DNA from: Pseudomonas viridiflava
GTDB taxonomy: Bacteria; Pseudomonadota; Gammaproteobacteria; Pseudomonadales; Pseudomonadaceae
Length of the DNA stretch: 64,000 nucleotides
NCBI GenBank assembly: GCA_900596015.1
Contig: UVIF01000002.1
Location: 186,001-250,000 of the forward strand
Direction: 5' to 3'
Shown: positions 1 through 9,259 of the stretch, one piece after another
How the letters are laid out: the number at the start of each line of letters is the position of its first letter
Position numbering within the stretch: the stretch's first letter is position 1
Notes under the pieces: model-generated
Database searches by the model: none
What the model was told of the DNA's origin: nothing
Seen by the model: only the letters and a program-made list of their open reading frames with translations
Made by a program: the position numbers and the translations under genes

Positions 1-343
1 CGCCGCCATCGGCATCGACCGCAGCGCCGAGCAGGCGGCGGAATCGCTGGGCGCCAGTCGTTTCACCCTGTTTCGCCAGATCACCCTGCCGATGATCCTG
101 CCGGGGGTTGCCGGGGGCTGGCTGCTGGCGTTCATCAACAGCTTCGACGAGGTGACCCTGTCGATCTTCGTCACATCGCCCGCAACCCAGACCCTGCCGG
201 TGCGCATGTACGTGTATGCCACCGAGTCCATCGACCCGATGATGGCGGCCGTGTCGGCGCTGGTGATCGCCTTGACCGCCGCGACCATGATTCTGCTCGA
301 CCGGGTGTATGGCCTGGACCGCGTACTGGTGGGGAAAAACTGA
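1..343 (+). CDS. ABC transporter permease, C-terminal part (partial)
   Basis: The reading frame is open from the left edge (codons begin at base 2) to TGA at 341-343, so the N-terminus lies outside the window. The visible part holds the permease EAA loop (E-x-A-A-x-x-L-G...ITLP, bases about 29-100), which docks on the ATPase, followed by hydrophobic segments. This is the inner-membrane channel of a PotC/YdcV-type importer for polyamine-like or amino-acid-like substrates. Its stop overlaps the ATG of the [2Fe-2S] gene by one base (TGATG), so transporter and oxidase are coupled. The binding protein at the end of the operon (3121-4161) is its likely partner. Substrate unknown. Confidence 0.9.
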   Translation, partial: AAIGIDRSAEQAAESLGASRFTLFRQITLPMILPGVAGGWLLAFINSFDEVTLSIFVTSPATQTLPVRMYVYATESIDPMMAAVSALVIALTAATMILLDRVYGLDRVLVGKN

Positions 344-633
344 TGGCTTTGTTCAAACGGCTGGCCGAGCTCGATCGCGCGTCGGTACCCTTCACCCTCG
401 ATGGACAAGCGGTGACCGGTCTGGCCGGGGATACCCTGCTCACCGCGGTACTGACCTGCGCCGAGCACCTGCGCGGCAGCGACTTCAGTGCCCAGGCCCG
501 TGCCGGTTTCTGCCTGATGGGCGCCTGCCAGGATTGCTGGGTGCGCTTGGGCGACGGCCGCCGCGTGCGGGCCTGTGCCACGCCATTGGCAGCCGGCATG
601 CAGGTCGACCGCGAACCGGGGCGGCGCTCGTGA
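343..633 (+). CDS. (2Fe-2S)-binding subunit of an amine/opine-type oxidase
   Basis: A 96-residue ferredoxin-fold protein. Cysteines 57, 62, 65 and 78 (C-x4-C-x2-C-x12-C, in the context GFCLMGACQDC...RAC) match the [2Fe-2S] ligand pattern of the Fer2_4 family (HcnA, OoxA and the N-terminus of heterotetrameric sarcosine oxidase alpha). It probably passes electrons within a complex with the next two flavoproteins. It overlaps the permease by one base upstream. Downstream, the GTG of the next gene overlaps its TGA (GTGA at 630-633). The family assignment is firm; the substrate cannot be read from the sequence. Confidence 0.88.
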   Translation: MALFKRLAELDRASVPFTLDGQAVTGLAGDTLLTAVLTCAEHLRGSDFSAQARAGFCLMGACQDCWVRLGDGRRVRACATPLAAGMQVDREPGRRS

Positions 634-1985
634 ACGCGGTGGTGATCGTCGGCGCCGGACCGGCCGGCATCCGTGCCGCGCAGACCCTGGCCGCCCATGG
701 CCTGCGCCCGTGCCTGGTGGACGAAGCGCTGCAGGGCGGCGGCCAGGTCTACCGACGTGCACCGGGCAACTTTCAACGTCCTGCCAGCCAACTCTATGGC
801 TTCGAAGCGCGCAAGGCAGGTGCGGTGCACCAGGCGCTGGACGCACTGCGCGGGCAGATCGACTACCGTCCCGACACGCTGGTATGGAACGCCGAGGACG
901 GTTACCTGCATACACTCAACCAGCAGCGCGTGGGCACCGTCGGATACGATCGGCTGTTGATCGCCACCGGCGCCACCGACCGCATCCTGCCGGTGCCGGG
1001 CTGGACGCTGCCCGGCGTCTACAGCCTCGGCGCCGCGCAGATCGCGCTCAAGGCCCAGGGTTGCGCCATCGGCGAGCGGGTAGTGTTCGCCGGCAGCGGG
1101 CCGTTGCTGTATCTGGTGGCCTATCAGTACGCCAAGGCCGGCGCGCGGGTGCTGGCGGTACTGGACAGCTCGCCGTTCGCTGCTCAGGTCGCCGCCCTGC
1201 CCCGGCTGCTGCGTCAGCCCTTGACCCTGGCCAAGGGCTTGTATTATCGGGGCTGGTTGACCGCCCACGGGATCGCCGTGCATCAAGGCGCGAGCCTGGT
1301 CACGGTCGACGGCCAGCGCAGGGTCGAAGCCGTCACCTGGCAGCAAGGCGGCAAACGACACACCCTGGCCTGTGACGGGTTGGCCTTCGCTCACGCGCTG
1401 CGCAGCGAAACGCAACTGGCAGACCTGCTCGGTTGCGCGTTTGCCTGGAGCCCGCTCAACCGGGCCTGGCTGCCCAGCCGCGACCAGGCCGGACGCAGCA
1501 GCGTGCCGGGGGTCTACCTGGCTGGTGATGGCGCTGGGATCATGGGCGCCGATGCGGCGGAAATGGCCGGCGAACGCGCCGCCCTGGCCCTGCTCGAAGA
1601 CATGGAGGTGGCCATCGACGCCAGGCGTGGCGCGCACCTGGAACGGCAACTGGCGCGCGTCCAGGGGTTTCGCGCCGGCCTGGAAGACGCCTTCCCGTTT
1701 CCCGAGGACTGGGCCCGCCAGGCACCCGATGAATTGATGCTTTGCCGGTGCGAGGAAATCAGCGTCGGCGCGGTGCGCGAGGTGGTCGCCCAAGGGCATA
1801 CCGATATCAACCGAGTCAAAGCCCATTGTCGAGTCGGCATGGGCCGTTGCCAGGGGCGCATGTGCGGCAGTGCAGCGGTGGAAATCATCGCTCAGGCGGC
1901 CGCGTGTGCACCGCAGGAAGTGGGTCGGCTGCGCGCCCAGGCGCCCATCAAGCCGCTGCCCTTCGGTGTGGAGGTGCAGCCTTGA
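630..1985 (+). CDS. FAD/NAD(P)-binding oxidoreductase with C-terminal BFD-like [2Fe-2S] domain
   Basis: With a GTG start at 630, overlapping the upstream stop, the protein is 451 residues and begins directly with a dinucleotide-binding fold (VVIVGAGPAG, GxGxxG at residues 8-13). A second nucleotide-binding segment (VVFAGSGPL) lies mid-protein, and a GD-containing FAD motif (GVYLAGDGAG) follows. The C-terminus has Cys372, Cys374, Cys407 and Cys412, the pattern of BFD-like [2Fe-2S] domains. This layout is that of the OoxA/HcnB-type subunit of opine, hydroxyproline or cyanide-forming dehydrogenases. The longer upstream extension of the frame has no family support and overlaps the previous gene, so it was not used. 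Confidence 0.87.
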   Translation: MNAVVIVGAGPAGIRAAQTLAAHGLRPCLVDEALQGGGQVYRRAPGNFQRPASQLYGFEARKAGAVHQALDALRGQIDYRPDTLVWNAEDGYLHTLNQQRVGTVGYDRLLIATGATDRILPVPGWTLPGVYSLGAAQIALKAQGCAIGERVVFAGSGPLLYLVAYQYAKAGARVLAVLDSSPFAAQVAALPRLLRQPLTLAKGLYYRGWLTAHGIAVHQGASLVTVDGQRRVEAVTWQQGGKRHTLACDGLAFAHALRSETQLADLLGCAFAWSPLNRAWLPSRDQAGRSSVPGVYLAGDGAGIMGADAAEMAGERAALALLEDMEVAIDARRGAHLERQLARVQGFRAGLEDAFPFPEDWARQAPDELMLCRCEEISVGAVREVVAQGHTDINRVKAHCRVGMGRCQGRMCGSAAVEIIAQAAACAPQEVGRLRAQAPIKPLPFGVEVQP

Positions 1986-3124
1986 GCCCAGTGTGCGAAA
2001 CCGATGTGATCATCGTCGGCGGCGGAATCGTCGGTGCTTCGGCAGCCTTGATGCTGGCGTTGCGCGGCCAGCGAGTGGTGCTGCTCGAGCGTGATTTCTG
2101 CGGCTCGCGGTCCAGCGGGGTGAACTATGGTGGCGTGCGCCGTCAGGGCCGTTCACGGGTGCAGTTGCCGCTGTCGCAGCGTGCCCATGAACTGTGGAGC
2201 GACCTGCCCGGGCTGATCGGCATCGACGGCGAGTACGTGCGTTCCGGTCATTTGAAGCTGGCCCGCAGCGACGCCGACATGGCCCGTCTGCAAGACTGGG
2301 CCGACGCCGCTGCGGATTTCGATCTGGGTGTGGAGCTGCTTGACCGTCGGCAGTTGCGCCAGCGTTTTGCCTGGGTGGGCGACGTGGCCGTGGGTGCGTC
2401 ACTGTGCAGTGCGGACGGGCATGCCAACCCGCGCCTGGTATCGCCCGCCTTCGCGGCAGCGGCCAGGCGAGCGGGTGCACGGATCGTCGAGCAGGTGCAG
2501 CCGCTGGCCTACGACCATGACGGCCAGGCGTTCGTGCTGGCCTGCAGCAACGGCGAACGGCTGCGCGCACCCTGGCTGCTCAACTGTGCCGGGGCCTGGG
2601 CAAACCACATCGCCGAACAGTTCGGCGAGCAGGTACCGATGACCAGCGGTCACCCGGCAATGCTGGTGACCGAACCGCTGCCTGTGGTCATGGACGTCAG
2701 CACCGGGGTCGAGGGCGGTGGCATCTACGCACGCCAGGTGGCACGGGGTAATTGCGTGCTCGGCGGCGGGCAGGGTTTCGCCGTGGACACGTTGCGGGCA
2801 CGGCCCGGTCAGCTGGCCACTCTGGATATCCTGCGCAACGCCGTCGAGTTGTACCCGTTCCTGCACGGCGCGCAAGCGATCCGTACCTGGAGCGGAACCG
2901 AGGGCTACCTGCCCGATCGTGAGCCAGTGATCGGCCATAGCCTGGCGCAGCCGGGCCTCATCCATGCATTCGGCTTTGCCGGGGCCGGTTTCCAGATTGG
3001 CCCCGCAGTCGGTGAAGCCTTGTCGCAACTGATCGTCGAGGGCAGCAGTCGAGCGCCGATCGACGCGTTTTCTATCCAACGCTTTTCTCCCCTTGAACTG
3101 CATACAGGAAGGTCGCTTTCATGA
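1982..3124 (+). CDS. FAD-dependent oxidoreductase, D-amino-acid/glycine oxidase family
   Basis: A DAO-fold flavoprotein of about 380 residues, with the FAD motif VIIVGGGIVGAS at its N-terminus. A C-terminal stretch with TWSGTEGYLPDREP and then GFAGAGFQIGPAVG is typical of the family. It is the probable catalytic amine-oxidising subunit, partnered with the two preceding iron-sulfur/flavin proteins. I chose the TTG at 1982, which overlaps the upstream TGA (TTGA) and sits 7 bases after GGAGG at 1970-1974. A GTG at 1991 is the alternative. Its own stop overlaps the next ATG (ATGA at 3121-3124). Likely substrates are secondary amines, opines or D-amino acids; none is proven. Confidence 0.87.
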   Translation: MSPVCETDVIIVGGGIVGASAALMLALRGQRVVLLERDFCGSRSSGVNYGGVRRQGRSRVQLPLSQRAHELWSDLPGLIGIDGEYVRSGHLKLARSDADMARLQDWADAAADFDLGVELLDRRQLRQRFAWVGDVAVGASLCSADGHANPRLVSPAFAAAARRAGARIVEQVQPLAYDHDGQAFVLACSNGERLRAPWLLNCAGAWANHIAEQFGEQVPMTSGHPAMLVTEPLPVVMDVSTGVEGGGIYARQVARGNCVLGGGQGFAVDTLRARPGQLATLDILRNAVELYPFLHGAQAIRTWSGTEGYLPDREPVIGHSLAQPGLIHAFGFAGAGFQIGPAVGEALSQLIVEGSSRAPIDAFSIQRFSPLELHTGRSLS

Positions 3125-4161
3125 AGCCAGTCAAACGTACGGTTCACGCACTCTCCCTCGCCGCCCTGCTGGCTGCCACCGGCGCACAGGCCGGGCCTAC
3201 GCTGTACCTGGGCATGAACGGCGGCACCATGGAACGCTTGTATGCCGACAAGGTGCTGCCGGCGTTCGAGCAGGCCAATGATGTGAAGGTGGTCATCGTG
3301 CCGGGTACTTCGTCGGACATTCTCGCCAAGGTCCAGGCCAGCAAGGACAATCCGCAGATCCACGTGATGTTTCTGGATGACGGCATCATGTACCGCGCCA
3401 TCTCCATGGGCCTGTGCGACACCCTGCAGGACAGCGATGGCCTGGCGGCCATCCCGGCCAAGGCGCGGATCAAGGATCAGGCGGCGGCGGTCAGCCTGGG
3501 GGTGACCGGGCTGGCCTACAACACGCGCCTGTTCAAGAAGAATGGCTGGGCCGCTCCTACCTCGTGGATGGACATGGCTGATAGCCGTTTCAAGGAAAAG
3601 CTGGTGTTCCAGTCACTCGCCTCCTCAACCTTCGGCCTGCACGGCTTCTTGATGTTCAATCGCCTGCAGGGCGGCAGCGAGACCGATGTCGAACCGGGGT
3701 TCAAGGCGTGGCCCAAGACGGTTGGGCCGAATGTGCTGGAGTACATCGCCAGCTCGGCGAAGATTTCCGAAATGGTACAGACCGACGAGGCGGCGCTGTT
3801 TCCGCTGACGCCGACTCAGGTGACCGCCTTGAAACTGCGCGGGGTACCCGTTGAGTACGCGCAACCCAAGGAAGGCGCGGTGGTGCTCAACGTGGCGGAA
3901 TGTGTGATTGCCAAGAACGACCAGCCCGAACTGGCTCAGAAGCTGGCGGCCTACCTGCTGAGCCCCGAGGCCCAGGCACCGGCACTGGAGGAAGGCGACC
4001 AGATACCGTCCAACCCCAATACCCCAACCACCGACAAGACCCGTGGCCAGGTGCAGGCGATGGAGAAGTATCTGGAGACGGCGGTGGCCATCGACTGGGA
4101 CCAGGTCAACCAGCTCCGCCCGGCCTGGAACGCCCGCTGGAGCCGCTCCATCGAGCGCTAG
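3121..4161 (+). CDS. Periplasmic solute-binding protein, spermidine/putrescine-type ABC importer
   Basis: 346 residues. A signal peptide (basic MKPVKR start, hydrophobic core, AQA cleavage site near residue 24) directs export to the periplasm. The mature part resembles type 1/PotD-like extracellular binding proteins. Lying last in an operon that starts with the matching permease, it should capture the compound that the three-subunit oxidase then breaks down. Start overlap ATGA with the oxidase gene supports one transcript. The repeat array at 4178 begins 16 bases after its stop and may serve as the operon's 3' end. Ligand unknown. Confidence 0.88.
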   Translation: MKPVKRTVHALSLAALLAATGAQAGPTLYLGMNGGTMERLYADKVLPAFEQANDVKVVIVPGTSSDILAKVQASKDNPQIHVMFLDDGIMYRAISMGLCDTLQDSDGLAAIPAKARIKDQAAAVSLGVTGLAYNTRLFKKNGWAAPTSWMDMADSRFKEKLVFQSLASSTFGLHGFLMFNRLQGGSETDVEPGFKAWPKTVGPNVLEYIASSAKISEMVQTDEAALFPLTPTQVTALKLRGVPVEYAQPKEGAVVLNVAECVIAKNDQPELAQKLAAYLLSPEAQAPALEEGDQIPSNPNTPTTDKTRGQVQAMEKYLETAVAIDWDQVNQLRPAWNARWSRSIER

Positions 4162-4177
4162 GCCACGCACCGAGTCG

Positions 4178-4530
4178 CCCGTTTCGCGGCCGCTGACCGC
4201 TCCCACAGAGGTACTGCGATGTGCCTGTGGGAGTGGGCTCTGCCCGCGAAAGGCGCGACGCGGTCCAACTGGTAAACCCCAGTGCCCGTTTCGCGGCCGC
4301 TGACCGCTCCTACAGGGGCACTGCGATGTGACTGTGGGAGCGGGCTCTGCCCGCGAAAGGCGCGACGCGGTCCAACTGCTACACCCAGTGCCCGTTTCGC
4401 GGCCGCTGACCGCTCCTACAGAGGTACTGCGAGGTGCCTGTGGGAGTGGGCTCTGCCCGCGAATCAGGCACCGAGGTGTGTCAGGCGAACCGCATCGCGC
4501 CTTTCGCGGGCAGAGCCCGCTCCCACAGTG
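4178..4530 (+). repeat. REP/BIME-type array, three direct units plus one inverted copy
   Basis: Three near-identical direct units begin at 4178, 4285 and 4391 (spacing 107 and 106 bases). Each opens with CCCGTTTCGCGGCCGCTGACC and closes with a TGTGGGAG(T/C)GGGCTCTGCCCGCGAA palindrome. A fourth palindrome lies in inverted orientation at about 4498-4529. This fits the extragenic palindromic elements of P. putida-group genomes. The array fills the gap between the convergent oxidase operon and cysS. Short open frames run through it but they are repeat-derived and not genes. Confidence 0.85.
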
Positions 4531-4572
4531 GCCCGCTTCACAAGGCCCGCTTCACAAGGCCCGCTTCACAAG
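4531..4572 (+). repeat. Three perfect tandem copies of a 14-base unit
   Basis: GCCCGCTTCACAAG is repeated exactly at 4531-4544, 4545-4558 and 4559-4572, between the inverted REP copy and the stop codon of cysS. The identical copies suggest recent slippage. No function visible. Confidence 0.9.
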
Positions 4573-4584
4573 GACAGTGACGGA

Positions 4585-5967
4585 TCAGTCCGCCAGGCGC
4601 CAGGTCGTGACACCTTTGCTGTCTTCGAGCACCACACCCATGGCGGTCAGCTCGTCGCGGATGCGGTCCGATTCAGACCAGTCCTTGTTGGCGCGTGCCG
4701 CCAGGCGGGCGGCGATGAGGGTGTCCACTTGGGCCGCATCGACGCGCCCGGCGGCGCCGGCTTGCAGGAATTGCTCGGAATCGAGCTGCAGCACCCCGAG
4801 CAGATCGCCCAGTTCGCGCAAACGACCGGCCAAACCAGCGGCGGCGTCGACATCACTGTCACGCACACGGTTGATCTCGCGCACCAGATCGAACAACACC
4901 GCACAGGCTTCCGGCGTACCGAAGTCATCGTTCATGGCACTGGCAAAGCGCTCGACGAACACTTCGCCACCCGCCGCCGGCACCTTGGGCAAGCCCTTGA
5001 GCGCATGGTAGAAACGCTCCAGCGCGCCCTTGGCTTCCTTCAGGCTGTCTTCGGAATAGTTGATCGAGCTGCGGTAGTGGCTGGAAACCAGCAGGTAGCG
5101 CACCACTTCCGGCTGATACTTCTCCAGCACATCGCGAATGGTGAAGAAGTTGTTCAGCGACTTGGACATCTTCTCGCCGTTGATGCGGATCATCCCGCAA
5201 TGCAGCCAGGCGTTGGCGTACGGCTTGCCGGTGGCCGCTTCGCTCTGGGCGATCTCGTTCTCGTGGTGCGGGAATTCCAGATCGTTACCACCGCCATGAA
5301 TATCGAAGGTGTCACCCAGGCAGCAGGTCGACATCACCGAGCACTCGATATGCCAGCCCGGACGGCCAGGGCCCCAAGGCGACTCCCAGCTCGGCTCGCC
5401 GGGCTTGACGCCCTTCCACAGGACGAAATCCAGAGGGTCCTGCTTGGCTTCCTCCACTTCGATGCGCGCACCGATGCGCAGGTCTTCGATCTTCTTGCGC
5501 GACAGCTTGCCATAGCCCTGAAACTTGCCGACCCGGTAGTACACGTCGCCGTTGCCCGGCGCGTAGGCATAGCCCTTGTCGATCAAGGTCTGGATCATCG
5601 CCAGCATGCCGGGAATGTGGTCGGTGGCACGCGGCTCCTGATCCGGCTTGAGGATGTTCAGGCGCGCCTCGTCCTCGTGCATCGCATCGATCATGCGCGC
5701 GGTCAGGGCATCGAAGCTTTCGCCGTTGTCCCGCGCACGGTTGATGATCTTGTCGTCGATGTCGGTGATGTTGCGCACGTAGGTCAGCTCATAGCCGCTG
5801 TAGCGCAGCCAGCGCGTGACCAGGTCGAACGCGACCATACTGCGTCCGTGGCCCAGGTGGCAGTAGTCGTAGACGGTCATGCCGCACACGTACATGCGCA
5901 CCTTGTTGCCGTCCAGCGGCGTGAAGACCTCTTTACTCTTGCTCAGCGTGTTGTAGATGTTCAGCAC
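4585..5967 (-). CDS. cysS: Cysteinyl-tRNA synthetase
   Basis: 460 residues, the usual size for CysRS. It charges tRNA-Cys in the cytoplasm. The class I signatures are present: HLGH at residues 37-40 preceded by the zinc-ligand Cys28 ([18 protein letters not shown]), and [10 protein letters not shown] near residue 268. Further zinc ligands appear in WHIECSVM and the FPHHENE segment, which are typical of CysRS. The gene lies 29 bases downstream of glnS on the same strand, a frequent Pseudomonas arrangement and probably one transcript. The 3' end abuts the repeat array. Confidence 0.97.
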   Translation of the reverse strand: MLNIYNTLSKSKEVFTPLDGNKVRMYVCGMTVYDYCHLGHGRSMVAFDLVTRWLRYSGYELTYVRNITDIDDKIINRARDNGESFDALTARMIDAMHEDEARLNILKPDQEPRATDHIPGMLAMIQTLIDKGYAYAPGNGDVYYRVGKFQGYGKLSRKKIEDLRIGARIEVEEAKQDPLDFVLWKGVKPGEPSWESPWGPGRPGWHIECSVMSTCCLGDTFDIHGGGNDLEFPHHENEIAQSEAATGKPYANAWLHCGMIRINGEKMSKSLNNFFTIRDVLEKYQPEVVRYLLVSSHYRSSINYSEDSLKEAKGALERFYHALKGLPKVPAAGGEVFVERFASAMNDDFGTPEACAVLFDLVREINRVRDSDVDAAAGLAGRLRELGDLLGVLQLDSEQFLQAGAAGRVDAAQVDTLIAARLAARANKDWSESDRIRDELTAMGVVLEDSKGVTTWRLAD

Positions 5968-5996
5968 AACGATTCCTCAACTTGGCCTGGCGAGGC

Positions 5997-7694
5997 TCAG
6001 CCCCACGAGTCACGCAGGGTGACGGTACGGTTGAACACCGGACGACCCGGTTGCGTGTCGACCAGGTCGGCGCAGAAATAGCCTTCGCGCTCGAACTGGA
6101 AACGGTCTTCCGGCGCAGCGTTGGCCAGCGACGGTTCGGCGCGGCAGCCACGCAGTACCTGCAGGGAGTCGGGGTTGATGTTGTCGAGGAAGGTGGCGCC
6201 GTCTTCGGCCTTCTCCGGGTTGGCCGAGCGGAACAGGCGATCGTACAGGCGCACTTCGCACTCGACGCTGGCGGCGGCCGGTACCCAGTGGATCACGCCC
6301 TTGACCTTGCGCCCTTCCGGATTCTTGCCCAGGGTGTCCGGGTCGTACGAGCAACGCAGTTCGACGATGTTGCCATCAGCGTCCTTGATCGCTTCGTCGG
6401 CGCGAATCACGTAACTGCCACGCAGGCGCACTTCGCCGTTGGGTTCCAGGCGCTTGTAGCCCTTGGGCGGCTCTTCCATGAAGTCGTCACGGTCGATGTA
6501 CAGCTCGCGCTCGAACGGCAAGGCGCGCACGCCCATGTCTTCCTTGGGGTGCCGCGGCAGCTCGAGCTGCTCGACCTGGCCTTCCGGATAATTGGTGATC
6601 ACTACCTTGAGCGGGCGCAGCACGCACATGGCGCGCGGTGCGTTGCGGTCGAGGTCGTCACGGATGCTGAATTCGAGCATCGACATGTCGACCACGCCGT
6701 CGGAACGGTTGGTGCCGATCATGTCGCAGAAGTTGCGGATCGACGCCGGGGTGTAGCCGCGACGACGGAAGCCCGACAGGGTCGACATGCGCGGATCGTC
6801 CCAGCCCTGCACGTGCTGCTCGTCGACCAGTTGCTTGAGCTTGCGCTTGGAAGTCAGCGTGTAGTTGAGGTTCAGGCGGCTGAACTCATACTGGCGCGGG
6901 TGCGCCGGCACCGACAGATGGTCGAGGAACCACTCGTAGAGCGGACGATGCCCCTCGAATTCCAGGGTGCAGATGGAGTGCGTAATGCCTTCGATGGCAT
7001 CGGACTGACCGTGGGTGAAGTCGTAGTTGGGGTAGATGCACCAAGCGTCGCCGGTCTGGTGGTGATGGGCGTGGCGGATGCGGTAGAGAATCGGGTCGCG
7101 CAGGTTCATGTTCGGCGAGGCCATGTCGATCCGCGCACGCAGCACGCGCTCGCCGTCCTTGAACTCGCCGGCCTTCATGCGCGCGAACAGGTCGAGGTTT
7201 TCCTCGACGCTGCGCTCGCGGAACGGGCTGTTGCGGCCGGGTTCGGTGAGGTTGCCGCGGTACTCGCGCGCCTGCTCGGGGGTCAGGTCGCAGACGTAGG
7301 CGTCGCCCTGCTTGATCAGCTCCACGGCCCAATCGTGCAGTTGGTCGAAGTATTGCGAGGCGTAACGCTCTTCACCGGCCCACTCGAAGCCCAGCCACTT
7401 GATGTCGCGCTTGATGGCGTCGATGTATTCCTGGTCTTCCTTGGCCGGATTGGTGTCGTCGAAACGCAGGTTGCAGACACCGCCGAATTCCTGCGCCAGG
7501 CCAAAGTTCACGCAGATCGACTTGGCATGGCCAATGTGCAGATAGCCGTTGGGCTCCGGCGGGAAGCGGGTGACGATCTGGCTGTGCTTGCCGGCGTCCA
7601 GGTCAGCCTGGACGATCGGGCGCAGGAAGTTGGCGGGCACGGCAGGGCCATTGCCTTTGGAGTTGGGAGCGTTGTCGGCGGTGGGCTTGCTCAT
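5997..7694 (-). CDS. glnS: Glutaminyl-tRNA synthetase
   Basis: 565 residues from the ATG at 7694 (MSKPTADNA...). An in-frame extension up to 7775 exists but has no family support. It attaches glutamine to tRNA-Gln. Class I signatures are HIGHAKS near the N-terminus ([16 protein letters not shown]) and the GlnRS variant of KMSKS, LTSKRKL. The C-terminal anticodon-binding beta-barrels are present in full. It is the first gene of glnS-cysS and diverges from ppiB, sharing a 230-base promoter region. Confidence 0.97.
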   Translation of the reverse strand: MSKPTADNAPNSKGNGPAVPANFLRPIVQADLDAGKHSQIVTRFPPEPNGYLHIGHAKSICVNFGLAQEFGGVCNLRFDDTNPAKEDQEYIDAIKRDIKWLGFEWAGEERYASQYFDQLHDWAVELIKQGDAYVCDLTPEQAREYRGNLTEPGRNSPFRERSVEENLDLFARMKAGEFKDGERVLRARIDMASPNMNLRDPILYRIRHAHHHQTGDAWCIYPNYDFTHGQSDAIEGITHSICTLEFEGHRPLYEWFLDHLSVPAHPRQYEFSRLNLNYTLTSKRKLKQLVDEQHVQGWDDPRMSTLSGFRRRGYTPASIRNFCDMIGTNRSDGVVDMSMLEFSIRDDLDRNAPRAMCVLRPLKVVITNYPEGQVEQLELPRHPKEDMGVRALPFERELYIDRDDFMEEPPKGYKRLEPNGEVRLRGSYVIRADEAIKDADGNIVELRCSYDPDTLGKNPEGRKVKGVIHWVPAAASVECEVRLYDRLFRSANPEKAEDGATFLDNINPDSLQVLRGCRAEPSLANAAPEDRFQFEREGYFCADLVDTQPGRPVFNRTVTLRDSWG

Positions 7695-7756
7695 TGGAAT
7701 CCTTGAACGAACGATGCGTCGGCAGCCAGGGTAGGCCGACCAAATCAAAGCGCTTA

Positions 7757-7762
7757 TCATAG
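7757..7762 (-). promoter_or_regulatory. Candidate -10 element of the glnS promoter
   Basis: On the minus strand GGCTATGAT gives a -10 hexamer TATGAT, 63 bases before the glnS ATG. No convincing -35 is spaced correctly, so this is a weak call. Confidence 0.35.
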
Positions 7763-7839
7763 CCGAAGCGGTCAACCGGCTGACAGGCCGGCTCCGACAA
7801 ACTATCGGGTAAATCCTGCCGCACGGAAAAAAACAGCCT

Positions 7840-7866
7840 TTGAATGGGCGTCGTCGCCTGTAAACT
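7840..7866 (+). promoter_or_regulatory. Candidate sigma-70 promoter of ppiB-lpxH
   Basis: TTGAAT (7840-7845) and TAAACT (7861-7866) are separated by 15 bases and lie 58 bases before the ppiB ATG. The spacing is shorter than ideal. Confidence 0.35.
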
Positions 7867-7924
7867 GGGCGCCGTCGTTACCGATTTTTCCACAGAACAT
7901 TCTTCACGGAACAGAGAGAGACCC

Positions 7925-8428
7925 ATGTCCAAAGTCAAACTGACCACCAACCACGGCGTCATCGTCCTGCAACTGAACGCCGAAAAGGCCCCGCTGACCG
8001 TGGCCAACTTCCTCGAGTACGTGCAGGCCGGCCACTACGAGAACACCGTGTTCCACCGCGTGATCGGCAACTTCATGATCCAGGGCGGCGGTTTCGAACC
8101 TGGCATGAAAGAGAAGAAGGACAAGCGCCCGAGCATCCAGAACGAAGCCGACAACGGTCTGCCGAACAAGAAGTACTCGGTAGCCATGGCCCGCACCATG
8201 GAGCCGCATTCGGCTTCGGCGCAGTTCTTCATCAACGTGGGCGACAACAGCTTCCTCAACCACACCGCGAAAACCACCCAGGGCTGGGGCTACGCGGTGT
8301 TCGGTGAAGTGGTCGAAGGCCAGGACGTGGTCGACAAGATCAAAGGCGTGTCCACCACCTCCAAGGCCGGTCACCAGGACGTACCCGCTGAAGACGTGAT
8401 CATCGAGAAAGCCGAGATCGCTGAGTGA
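7925..8428 (+). CDS. ppiB: Cytoplasmic peptidyl-prolyl cis-trans isomerase B (cyclophilin)
   Basis: 167 residues from the ATG at 7925 ([11 protein letters not shown]), preceded by AGAGAGA-type purines at 7914-7920. The cyclophilin core is plain: [15 protein letters not shown], then [18 protein letters not shown] and GYAVFGEV. There is no signal peptide, so it acts in the cytoplasm, catalysing prolyl isomerisation during folding. Its TGA overlaps the GTG start of lpxH (GTGA at 8425-8428), so the two are translationally coupled. Confidence 0.96.
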   Translation: MSKVKLTTNHGVIVLQLNAEKAPLTVANFLEYVQAGHYENTVFHRVIGNFMIQGGGFEPGMKEKKDKRPSIQNEADNGLPNKKYSVAMARTMEPHSASAQFFINVGDNSFLNHTAKTTQGWGYAVFGEVVEGQDVVDKIKGVSTTSKAGHQDVPAEDVIIEKAEIAE

Positions 8429-9159
8429 TACTGCTGATCTCCGATCTGCACTTGCAGGAAGAACGCCCGGACATTACCCGGGCGTTTCTGGATTTCCTCG
8501 GCGGGCGCGCGCGCTCAGCCGAGGCGCTGTACATTCTGGGCGACTTCTTCGAAGCCTGGATCGGCGACGACGCCATGACCCCTTTCCAATCGTCCATCTG
8601 CGCAGCGCTGCGCGCGCTCAGCGACGGTGGCACGAAGATTTTCCTGATGCACGGCAACCGTGATTTCCTGATCGGTTCGACGTTCTGCAAAAAAGCCGGC
8701 TGCACCCTGCTGGCCGACCCGAGCCTGGTGCGCTTGAACGGCGAGCCGGTGCTGTTGATGCACGGCGACAGCCTGTGCACGCGCGACGAGGGCTACATGC
8801 GCCTGCGCCGCGTGCTGCGCAACCCGCTGACGCTGTTCATCCTGCGTCACCTGCCGCTGGGCACGCGCCACAAGCTTGCCCGCAAGCTGCGCAGCGAAAG
8901 CCGAGCGCAGACCCAAATGAAGGCCCGTGACATCGTCGATGTAACACCTGAAGAGGTGCCGCGGGTGATGCGGCAACACGGCGTAGCCACCTTGATTCAC
9001 GGGCATACCCACCGCCCGGCGGTGCATGAACTGCAGATCGGTGATCTACCGGCACGGCGTATCGTGTTGGGGGACTGGGATCGCCAGGGGTGGGTGCTGC
9101 AAGTGGATGAACGGGGCTTCAACCTGGCGCCGTTCGATTTCCCGGCGCTGGCGGTCTGA
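8425..9159 (+). CDS. lpxH: UDP-2,3-diacylglucosamine diphosphatase
   Basis: 244 residues with a GTG start inside the ppiB stop. LpxH hydrolyses UDP-2,3-diacylglucosamine to lipid X in lipid A synthesis, at the inner face of the inner membrane. The metallophosphoesterase metal ligands are all visible: SDLHL (residues 6-10), [18 protein letters not shown] and HGHTHRP. The length matches the family. The coupling with ppiB is common in Proteobacteria. It is followed by a long inverted repeat. Confidence 0.95.
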   Translation: MILLISDLHLQEERPDITRAFLDFLGGRARSAEALYILGDFFEAWIGDDAMTPFQSSICAALRALSDGGTKIFLMHGNRDFLIGSTFCKKAGCTLLADPSLVRLNGEPVLLMHGDSLCTRDEGYMRLRRVLRNPLTLFILRHLPLGTRHKLARKLRSESRAQTQMKARDIVDVTPEEVPRVMRQHGVATLIHGHTHRPAVHELQIGDLPARRIVLGDWDRQGWVLQVDERGFNLAPFDFPALAV

Positions 9160-9173
9160 TACACCGCACTGCC

Positions 9174-9247
9174 CTGTTCGGGGCCACTGACCGCTCCTAC
9201 AGGTAGATCACGGTGCCCCTGCAGGAGCGGTCAGTGGCCGCGAACAG
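9174..9247. repeat. Long imperfect palindrome between convergent lpxH and emrB
   Basis: Two 17-base perfect arms (9182-9198 and 9223-9239, GGCCACTGACCGCTCCT and its complement), flanked by further pairing arms CTGTTCG/CGAACAG (9174-9180, 9241-9247), enclose a 24-base loop. It is an REP-like element sharing CACTGACCGCTCCTACAG-type sequence with the array at 4178, and could end transcription from both sides. Confidence 0.75.
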
Positions 9248-9259
9248 GCACCACGGTTT

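Noticed and set aside
343..3124. Hydrogen cyanide synthase hcnABC
   Set aside because: The subunit composition fits, but the trio sits inside an ABC uptake operon with 1-4-base overlaps, which points to catabolism of an imported substrate. Sequence alone does not support cyanide synthesis.
4282..6081. 599-codon plus-strand frame through the repeat array and cysS
   Set aside because: It starts in REP repeats and runs antisense to cysS; no protein features.
5997..7775. Longer glnS start at 7775
   Set aside because: The extra 27 residues overlap the candidate promoter and are absent from the family; ATG 7694 fits.
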